Shown: positions 55,898 to 64,000 of the stretch, piece after piece
How the letters are laid out: each line of letters begins with the position of its first letter
Numbering within the stretch: the stretch's first letter is position 1
From: Wolfiporia cocos
Taxonomy: Eukaryota; Basidiomycota; Agaricomycetes; Polyporales; Phaeolaceae
Direction of reading: 5' to 3'
Length of the DNA: 64,000 nt
Assembly: GCA_029448655.1 (NCBI GenBank)
Contig: JACCLO010000015.1
Coordinates: 1,054,001-1,118,000 of the forward strand
The notes under the pieces: generated by a model
What the model was told of the DNA's origin: nothing
The model's input: only the letters and a program-made list of their open reading frames with translations
The model's database searches: none
Made by a program: the position numbers and the translations under genes

Positions 55898-58319
55898 TCA
55901 TTGTCCTGTTGAACCAAATCCTTTGGTGCCTCTTGTCGTTGGTTTCGTTAATTCGAAGTATCCTGTACCGTGTAAGGCGATCTGAGGATCCTTCACGACT
56001 TCACAAATTAGCTGAGCGATTTTATCACCAGCTTTGATGTCGTAGGAGGTGTCACTATGATTTCTGAGTATAATGATGACTTCTCCTTGGTAATCATGGT
56101 CGATTACTCCAGCCATTATGTCAATTCCCTTGCGAGCTAAGCTCGATCGTGGTGCGATTCTGCCGTAGGTGCCGAATGGAACTTGGATTTTGAGTTTCGT
56201 ATTAAACTCAGCTTGTCCTCGTGCTGGAAGCACGTCACCTGTTGCGGTGAAAAGGTCAAAGCCTACAGAATCCTCTGTTCCCTTTTCGGGCATGCGTCCG
56301 CCTGGGCCGATTTCTATGCGTAAATCGGTGTTTTGACGTATGTCTGCTGACATCCAGCCACCGTTTGGGTGACGAATGAGCTTTCTTTTTGGCTCATTCT
56401 TGTGATGGTCCTTGTATTGTGGCCAGTCGTCTGGCCATGTGCACTCGTTGGATTCCCAATCCTCTCGATCAGGGTCAAATATTGCTACTTTTTCCTTGAT
56501 GCGAGTGGATCGGCGAAGAGGTTGTTCTTGCATTGGAATTGAATGTGTATTCTTGTATTCCTGCAAGATGTCGTATGCGGAGGAAAGATCTGATTCTTGA
56601 ATCCAAGAATCGTCGTTGATTGTGAATCCCTTCCATTGGATTTGGTATTCAACTCGACCTGCCCGAAGGCGATGGTCTATGATCTTTTCCACTTCCCATG
56701 TTTCTTGTCCTTCCTCATCTTTTTTAGGTTGAGGTTCCGGGACCTTTTGGATCGTGGGTTCTTTATACATGACTAATTTCGACGCATGGAATACAGGGTG
56801 GTAACCTCTGTATTGTGAATCCATGTGTACTTTAAACGTGACCGGAGATAACTTTTCAGTGATCTTAAATGGTCTGATGTAGCGGGGGCTCAGTGATCCT
56901 TCTGAGTCTTGCCAACTTCGTGCGTCTAGAAGTACTTTATCGCCAACCTTGAAAGGTACGGCGCGTCGTCCTTGGTCATAATACCACGACCATCGGTCGG
57001 CTGCGATTTTCATTGCTGCCTTAGCCTGGTCTTGGGCTGCCCATCTTTTGTATGCAATCTGGTCAAGGTCTACATTTGTAGTAGTCCTTAGATCGGCTGG
57101 TCCTGCATTAGGGTGACGTCCTAATTCTACAAAGAACGGCGAGTTCTTGGTAGATTCATTTGCCACGTTGTTGTAGGCGAATTCTGCCGTGGGAAGGTAG
57201 AAACTCCAGTTATCTTTTTGGATAACATCGATGTAACACCTCAGATACTGTTCTAGTGTCTGATTAACCCTTTCGGTTTGTCCGTCCGCTTGCGGATGAT
57301 ACGCCGTGGTCATAGATCGTTGTACTCCGAGCTGACACAAGACTTACTATAAAGTTGTTGATGGTTGTTGGCGAAGCAATCAAAAGAGTAATAGCAGAGG
57401 TAAAGGGCTAATAGCTTGTGGGGCTAATAGCAGAGTCGATAGATGAACTAGTCTGAGTCCTAAGCGACTCAGACATTGGCTTATATACATGGTCAAGAGC
57501 AGTGCTACCTGGCCTACCCTAAAGTACCATGGTCTGTGCACGAGCAACAGAGCCTACAAGCATGTGATAGTCTACGTCTTACATGTGATACCGGTAAGAG
57601 ACCGGGTGACCGGTAGTGACGTCTTTGGGCTGGACTGTATCCATGGTACAGCCTTTAGTCGTGATAAGATAAGATATCGGCAGGGGCCGAGGAATGTTTG
57701 TGTCTACTTGGAATGTGGCTACGAGTGATAGCGAGATAAGATAAGATAGTGATTTGTGAGATAAGGGTGAACGGATTAGATTAGATGTGGTTTGTGCGCT
57801 TATATGCTGATAGTGAGCCAGTGACGTTCGAACAAGAGATATAAATTCGGGAAAAATAGGGAAAAATATGAGAATTTGTGACACGAGCATGTCGCACCAT
57901 TCTTTGAATAATGCAGAGGCAAACTGGGGACCCCTATCCGATATGATTTGTTTAGGTAATCCATGTATCGGATATATCCGTAGATATAATAGGTTTGCCA
58001 GTTCTTTCGCCGTTAATTCATCGTGTGTTGGGATGAATCGTGCTCGTTTGGTGAGTCGGTCTACGATTACCATAATCGAATTGTATTGTGAAAATGTATT
58101 CGATTTGGGTAGGTGCATTATTAGGTCGATCATCATTGTGTCCCATGGTGCTTCTGGCACCGGTAGGGGTTGCAGGGGGCCGTGTCTCGGATGTGTGCGG
58201 TTTTTCATTCGCTGACATGTGTCGCATCCTTCGACATAGTTCTTGACATACGTAGACATTCCGGGCCACCAGTAATTCCTCGTACTATGGCAACCCTGCG
58301 TCACGGTTATCACAACCAC
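55898..58319 (-). pseudogene. Chromovirus Pol 3' part: integrase-chromodomain-dUTPase, interrupted by a solo LTR
   Basis: Upstream part (58319-57884): NYWWPGM and CDTCQRMK of the zinc-binding H2C2 region, then the integrase core with MMIDL and IISDRGPQF (first two catalytic Asp). A 551-bp solo LTR interrupts at CDM/LGVQ. Downstream part (57340-55898, 480 residues): HPQADGQTERVNQ with the catalytic Glu at 23; GPY-like SPRYIRPFKITEKLSP at 151-166; chromodomain at about 214-263 (WEVEKIIDHR ... YQIQWKGF). The dUTPase domain spans about 339-480, with motifs SVGFDLFTA, PRSSLARKG, GVIDHDYQGEV, GDKIAQLIC and RGTKGFGSTGQ. The catalytic Asp and Tyr of motif 3 are kept. RT, protease and Gag are missing: the element is truncated near 58320. 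Confidence 0.88.
57333..57883 (-). mobile_element. Solo LTR with CGAGC duplication, inside the integrase
   Basis: A 551-bp segment starts TGACACAAGAC and ends AATTTGTGACA, flanked by CGAGC at 57328-57332 and 57884-57888. Excision joins the integrase core in frame (CDM to LGVQRSM). The CTGAGTCCTAAGCGACTCAG palindrome and TATATACATGG box link it to 6209-6680. Confidence 0.9.
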
Positions 58320-58998
58320 AACATTTGGGATGAAATGGCTCTACCTTAGCAAGAGAATGTAGAAGCTTTCAGGGAAACCTCCTTAGGGCTTCCATACTCA
58401 TAGCCCTTGAGTTCAATGCACTTTGAGAATGGGGTAAGGCGTGAGACATGCTTGAATTTTGGCAGCAACTTGGGTTGGTAGTCAGCTTATGCAAAAGTGA
58501 ATTGTATGCTGGTAGCCTTGCAACAAATATTTGGACCAGTTTGAGCTTGAGTGTGAAATGTGGTTGATATTTACTGAAGTGCTGTTTATCCCAGAGATGC
58601 AAAATGTATGTAGGTAAAGGACAAGACCGAGCTGGCCACAGCTTATATATGTGGCCACAGTTCATTCCTTTTGCGGCAAACGAGTGGCACATAAGCGCTC
58701 TCGGCTACAATAGCGCGAACGCTTATGCGCTTATGCATTATGCGTTTGCAGGGAACTTGCAAGTCAAACATTGCATTGCTTAATGAAGGCTGCTGCAAAT
58801 TACTATTCTCATACCCAGAGTGATATACTTTTCGATGGTCAACGAACACAATCCTGAAGGGGACAAGCGCAGCGCGCGCGGAGCCCAACGCAGAAGCCGA
58901 ACCGGTGATATTCGGGGGCCGATAATCTAGGTAGGCTGTACTTTTGAATCAAGATTGCACGACTTCACGCTGAGGGCTGTCTTCAGAGAAATTCCCAG
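58320..58998. other. No gene seen; truncation edge of the chromovirus
   Basis: The integrase homology stops abruptly near 58320 and is followed by unrelated AT-rich sequence. Minus-strand frames at 58369-58888 lack motifs. Confidence 0.45.
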
Positions 58999-60429
58999 TC
59001 ACTGATAGTCGATGTAATGCAGGAAAAGTACGTACTGTGGCGTCAACGATATTGTACGTTGTACTTTCGGCGGTCGAGATTCCAACCTTACATTAGAATC
59101 TGGTGCTTTCCTTTTACGCGGCGGAGTGGACGGACCCGCTAACACGGAAGGACCGGCTTGTGCGTTGGAGATAGCCTGTGCTGGTGCTGCGGTGCCACTG
59201 CTCCCCTGTGCGGACAGGCCAGCTTGTACTGATGGCTCTTCCGATTTGTCCAGAGGCAAGGACGGGGGATCCTGAGCTAAGAGTGCTGGGTTAGTCTTGA
59301 ACTGAGGGAGCACCTCTCGCTCAATAGCCATTCGTTTTCGCTGCTGACACGCTAACTCCTCCCGCAGCCCATCTATATCCCGTTCTCCCGTTTTGATCAC
59401 TTTCTCAAAGTCGTCAACAGTGGCCCAGGAGGTATCATCAACCATGTCCCGCAATTCTCGCAGAATCGCACGCACGCCTTTCACTGTCGCCCCCCAAATT
59501 GGCTCTCGCGGTGGGGGCTTGGGCAGCGAATCATCGGCACGGGCCTTTCCCTTTCCCTTCGCAGATCGCGATAGGCCCGGAGGTGTCGCGTGAAACGACG
59601 GTGAGAGTGGTGAGTTATTCACCAACTTGAATCGGGATGACCCAGCCGCTGATGCAGCGGAGTCTGTAGAAGGTGGCCTTGGCGTCCATGGGCGCACCAG
59701 TTCAGGATCGACAACCGGAGGTCTGAAAGGCGCTCCCGGTTCTATGCGGATGCCTCGTCGAGGCTCCGCCATCGACGCGCTTGAGTATTGCGCATCTTGA
59801 ACGATTATAGTTGACGCGGGCTCGAGCATCTGCACGCGCACACGGGTACGACGGGGAGTGCGTACGGAAAGCTCTGCAGGTGTTATCGTTATTGCGGAAG
59901 TGGCCCATCTGCAATCAAACTGACCATCTGCTGCAGCTTGACGACGGGTTCTAGCCCGTCCAGGCAAGTCCGTATCGGAAGCTTGTACAGTCACCTTGTG
60001 CCCCTCTGTACGGGCGATCACTGCAGAACATCAGCTTCTCGAGCGCGCAGAGCGCCGGTTTGCTGTACTTACTGGCAGAGATGCTACCAATAGGCGATAC
60101 AACCTCTTGCTTGACAAACGCGCTAGTCAGTTTCTTCGACCGTCCTCTTTTTGTTGCTGTGCGTCCATTGTCGAGCTGGAGTCTGTAAGAGACATGAACA
60201 GTGATCTCGACATGTGGCGCAGAACTTACGAAGGTACACCGCCTGGATATGCATCGAGCAGTTCCTTGATTATCTCATACGAGCTTGAGATAGCCCGGAT
60301 CCTTTCACGCTTTTCAAAATACCATTAGCTCTTTGCATCTCTTGCATGTCACGAGTAAACGAATACTTTTGCAAGCGCTTGAAGTTGCCCGCGCGGCATG
60401 GCTTGCAGCATTTCCTTACTGAGGAGCAT
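58999..60429 (-). CDS. SAP-domain protein, paralogue A
   Basis: Exons 60429-60367, 60309-60230, 60182-60073 and 60020-58999 give about 424 residues; introns are 57, 47 and 52 bp. The first 50 residues form a SAP motif (MPRGQLQALAK joined to RERIRAISSSYEIIKELLDA and YPGGVP), a DNA- or chromatin-binding helix pair. The middle is Pro/Ser-rich with basic runs (KGKGKARAD), followed by a charged helical segment near residues 260-330 (DDFEKVIKTGERDIDGLREE) and a basic PPRKRKAPDS patch that may be a nuclear signal. Intron positions and phases match the divergent neighbour at 61506. The stop at 58999 could be passed by a further intron after RPPKVQ. The first intron uses a weak GTATTC donor, chosen because it aligns the SAP helix with the paralogue without gaps. 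Confidence 0.7.
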
Positions 60430-61505
60430 ATCGATGTATAGCCCCTGTGGATCGCTGGTCGCAACTGGGACTTGTGGCCTGTGCAGTCGATGAAGCTACT
60501 TGGAGCTGAGGAAGAGAAAGGCCGTCTCGGCAGTGTGAATTTCGCTCGGTATATGTGAGGAGATAAGATTGGAAGGCTCTCAGCTCGGCTAACGGTGAAC
60601 CTGGTGACACTCTAGATCGCGATATCGGACCATCGCAAGAATCAAGGTCCATGCGGTGCGTCCGACCAATGTAATCTGGTGTGCGCTGGTGTGCGCTCAT
60701 GCCACTATCTGAGACCTCTTGATCTACATGTATCTCCAGAATGATTTCGCATGTTTCCTCATCAGGGAGATCCTGGCGTGGGTTCGAATTGCACTCTTGT
60801 CAAGTTTTTTTAATGTTCATCTCTGCACGCTTTTGTAGTGTCTTGTCGTCTCAAATGCGTTCGTAATATTGTTTCCCTCCAGGCGGCTGCAGTAAATAAT
60901 ATGGTTTTGTTGCAAGGGCCTGTATGGATCAGCCCTGATCGGTGCAGATCCTGACATGTGCTTTCCAGACGTCACTACGTAGCGCCATACGCTCACTCAC
61001 CCGTTATGGCTGCGCGATGCCCTGTCCAAGAATCTTCCTAGTTGTTCATCTGTCAGTTCACAGTACTTAAGGCCTCCCCATCGTCCTGTCGAGGCCCATT
61101 CCGTTCAACCACCTCCTTAGCGTTCCACACCCATACCCTCTGCCTCCGCTCTTCGACCACTTAGTTATCTTTCATACTACCTACCTACGCGCGCGTTCGG
61201 AAGACACAGGATCATCTCCTTCTGCTCTCGTGTGCCGCCTGCCGCGTATCCCTGCCGAGAGCCGACAGGTGTCTTACAATATGGTGGCGATCGATCGCGA
61301 CCTCCCACTCACATTCGCGCTCTACCTCCGCCCAGCTTAAGCTCAAGACCTTAACTTCTCGAGTTTCGATCAGCAACGCGCTGCACGTGGCTTATCAGTG
61401 GGAGACTGGCCAGCCAGCCGACTTCGATCCATCGGCAAGCATTGTTCTTCGCGCCTGGGCCACAAACAGTGGCGCGCCTTGTTCTCTTTCTCCTCTACCT
61501 CCACC
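60430..61505. promoter_or_regulatory. Shared divergent promoter region of the SAP pair
   Basis: About 1.08 kb separates the two start codons. The part before the plus-strand gene (61080-61260) is pyrimidine-rich (CCACCTCC, CCATACCCTCTGCCTCCGC), typical of fungal core promoters. No factor site is asserted. Confidence 0.5.
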
Positions 61506-64000
61506 ATGGAGCTCTCCGTCTATCTCAGGGCACTCAAGCGTCCGCAGCTCCAGAAGCTTGCCAAGGTGCGTTGGTTGCTCTGGTGTTATCGCTACGCTAC
61601 AGCTCTACGCGACAGACCTACAGCATCAAAGGGAACCAAAAGAGCGACGTGATCCTCGCAGAGTTTGAAAGGCGCTTCCCAGATGGCATACCGTGAGTCG
61701 GACGGGTATCCATAGTCGCGATGTTGCCTGAATGCTCTGCAGTGAAATGTCTCCAGTGACCCCGGCTACGCCAGAGAGGCCGCGAAGTCGCAACCCGAGC
61801 CCACCCACCGTCCACAACAAGGTCGTGCTTGCCATGCCAACACCGCGACTGCAGCCGTCAAAAAATCAAATTCATACTACAGGAGATGCAGCGTCAGACA
61901 CGGCGCAAGCACCAGTCGAAGACCCTAGCGGCTTGCAGGCCGGGGCCACAGTGGCCGAGACGACATCGAACGATGCAGGACGTGAGTCGACAGCGGTGCA
62001 TTTACTGTAACAGCCACCCGACACGCGCTCTATAACAGCATCGCTCGTTGAGCGCTTCCAACATGAACAAGACGGCGCCGACTCGGACAGTTTATCCAGC
62101 TATAGGTCCCACGAGCGAGAACCTACAGCAAGCGAGAAGAAGCGCAAGCAACCCAAGGTAGGACTGTTGGATCAAACATGCCTCGTTCGTACTGACGCCC
62201 CACAAGGAACCGAACCGCCGCCGCCGTGCGCCGCCGCCGCCGTCGCCTCTGCGTCCTCGGCGTGCCCCCCGTAAACGAGCGTCCGACTTTTTCGACGACG
62301 CCAACCCCGTGGGCTACCCACCAACTGCCGCGCCGCCCAGTGCCCCAATCGCTGGGCCATCCAACGCTCACGGAGCGGACGCGCCGCTCGACGCAGAGGA
62401 CGACGATGCACAGACCAAGCAGGGGAGCCTGGCAGCTGGCGCCGAGGCGGAGGGTGACCTGGCCTCCAGCCAGGCCGGCGTCGCCTACACGTCCGACTAC
62501 TCCTATGCCTCGACCCCGGAGCGCGTCGAAGAGCCCGCCGACCCGGAGACAGTCAGGAAGGCGGTGAAGAGCATGGCAGCGGTGCGCGCGGTTCACGAGC
62601 GGGTGTACGAGCGGGCCAAGGCCGTCCGGGCGGCGGTGCGCGGGCAGATGCGCGAGTTGCAGTGGCTGCGGGCGCGCCACGCGCCGGAGCGCGCGCGGCG
62701 GATACGCGCGATGGCGTACCTGCTGCACTGGCAGGACAAGCGGCCCGAGTGGGCCGACGAGGAGGTGTACGATTGCGAGACGTATTACCTCGAGCGCGAC
62801 ACCGAGGGCAACCTGTTCGAGCCCTATTCGGACGAGGAAGAGGCTCGCGCGGAGCAGAGGAGGGCCGCGGCTCGTCCTGCGGCTGCCGCGTGAGTGGCCA
62901 CGCGCCTCTGAGCCGCTCTCCCATGCTGATCACATCTTTGTCTCTAGCCGCAAGGTCGACGTGCCGGAGGGAGCATTGGCGAACATGCTCAATTTCATCC
63001 AAAGCGGCCGCGACGAGCTGGCCACATCGGGATCGCGCTCCGCGACGCGCAACAGCAAGCGCCCTCGCTCGCCCGACAGACCTCTTGGGGAGGATCTGCC
63101 CCCTCGCAAGAAGTCACGCGTCGAGGACGACGCTCCTGCTGCCGACCCCTCCTGGCGCGACAAAGGCAAGGGGAGGATGTTCGTGGAGACCCAGGACGAG
63201 GAGCAAGAGGCAGAGCGCGCCAGCGCGGACGGCGAGGCCGGCCACGGCACTGAGGTGCGCACGTCCTCGACGCCGCCGTTGAAGCACTGGAAGGGCAAGG
63301 GAAGGATGGTCGAGCCCGTGGCGGAGCGCTGGAAGAGCAAGAGCCGGTTGGTCGAGCTCGTAGAGGACGATACGGCGGGGATCGACGTTGGGCCTCCCCT
63401 TGACTATTCGTATCGGGGCATGGACTGGCTTGCCAGGTTTGCGGCGGGGGAAGAGACGCAGTGGGGGGAGTCTTCTGCGGGGGCGAGTGCCGCGCAGGAC
63501 GCTGCTGGCTCTGACGAGGAGAGCGGCGGGTCGCACGGAAGTGTTGGTGAGGACGAGGACGAGGACGAGGACGAGCTCGTCGACGAGTTTGACGAGGAAA
63601 TGATCGATTCGGGCTTCACCAGAACACAGTACTACATCGACGCGAGCGACCCCTTCGCGGCCTTGGGACGTGCCGCCGAGAATCCGCCGGTGGGTAAGGC
63701 GATGTCGGAGGAGGAGGAGACCCGTGTCGTGGCGGAGATGGCACGCGCAATCTCGCGTGCATTCGCAACTGATGATGAGGCGGCGGGCGTTAGCCCTGAG
63801 GTCGATGCACAGAGCGTGAGTGTGGACGACGGCGCGAGTGTGGATGACGGTGCGAATGTGGACGATAGCATACCGAGCGCGATTGCTGATGGCAACGCAC
63901 CGAGCACGGTGGTAGACGACAGCGCGCCGAGCGCGGTTGTAGGTGACAGTGCGCCGAGCGCAATTGTGGAAGACATTGCACCGAGCGCGACTGTGGACGA
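61506..64000 (+). CDS. SAP-domain protein, paralogue B (runs off the window)
   Basis: Exons 61506-61565, 61616-61692, 61743-61981, 62039-62157, 62207-62889 and 62948 onward are in frame; introns are 49-58 bp with GTGCGT, GTGAGT, GTGAGT, GTAGGA and GTGAGT donors. Residues 1-46 are a SAP motif (RPQLQKLAK joined to TYSIKGNQKSDVILAEFERR). Basic and Pro-rich stretches follow (RRRRAPPPPSP), then a helical, Arg/Glu-rich domain around 62540-62880 (AKAVRAAVRGQMRELQWLRA), KRPRSPDRP and PPRKKSR as likely nuclear signals, and three KGKGRM/KSKSRL-like boxes. The tail is highly acidic with repeating SVDDGA and APSAVV units. It probably acts on DNA or chromatin; the family is unnamed. The C-terminus lies beyond 64000. 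Confidence 0.75.
63800..64000 (+). repeat. Coding repeats at the end of paralogue B
   Basis: Units of roughly 24-33 bp encode VDDGA/VDDS and APSAV-type repeats, continuing past the window. They suggest slippage-prone, fast-evolving acidic sequence. Confidence 0.65.

Overview
The window looks like a transposon-rich stretch of a basidiomycete genome, most likely an Agaricomycete. Introns are 45-65 bp with GTRAGT-like donors and CTRAY-like branch sites. The protein families are typical of mushroom-forming fungi (DUF6589-like, DUF6698-like, RanBP2 zinc-finger protein, SAP-domain proteins), and the LTR elements resemble chromoviruses. No tool was run: exon borders come from reading frames and splice motifs, and family names come from remembered motif patterns.

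Layout. 1-9700 is a graveyard of LTR remnants with no host gene I can support. At least four solo LTRs there have exact 5-bp target duplications (2731-3660, 3714-4277, 5050-6023, 6209-6680), and a second repeat family occurs twice (1435-2038, 7076-7682). 10044-16618 is a complete, young LTR retrotransposon on the minus strand. Its 657-bp LTRs are almost identical, it carries only a gag ORF, and its primer site is complementary to its own LTR, as in self-priming Tf1/sushi elements. 16951-19946 (minus) is a five-exon RanBP2-type zinc-finger gene. 20250-31960 holds decayed genes of fungal families (DUF6698-like, DUF6589-like, an F-box/LRR-like tail) with two non-autonomous DNA elements carrying 8-bp duplications.

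31964-37936 (minus) is a long coiled-coil gene of an Agaricomycete-specific family that I recognise but cannot name. It has been broken by three independent insertions, each with an exact target duplication, plus a frameshift. 39240-45914 (plus) is the meiotic helicase HFM1/MER3. 46070-47060 (minus) is a broken copy of the splicing factor SNW1/Prp45, followed by a GC-rich gene fragment on the plus strand. 48400-53650 is GC-rich and holds no gene I can defend. 53657-54309 is a small ubiquitin-fold-like gene joined in frame to a coiled coil across a UAG codon.

55232-58319 (minus) is the 3' half of a Ty3/Gypsy chromovirus whose integrase continues into a chromodomain and then a dUTPase domain with all five motifs. 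A 551-bp solo LTR interrupts its integrase core. 58999-60429 (minus) and 61506-64000+ (plus) are divergently transcribed SAP-domain paralogues with the same first three intron positions and phases.

The genes do not form a pathway. What ties the window together is repeated insertion of LTR elements with TGTCACA/TGTGACA-like ends, and of 8-bp-duplication elements, into lineage-specific gene families, next to a few conserved nuclear genes.
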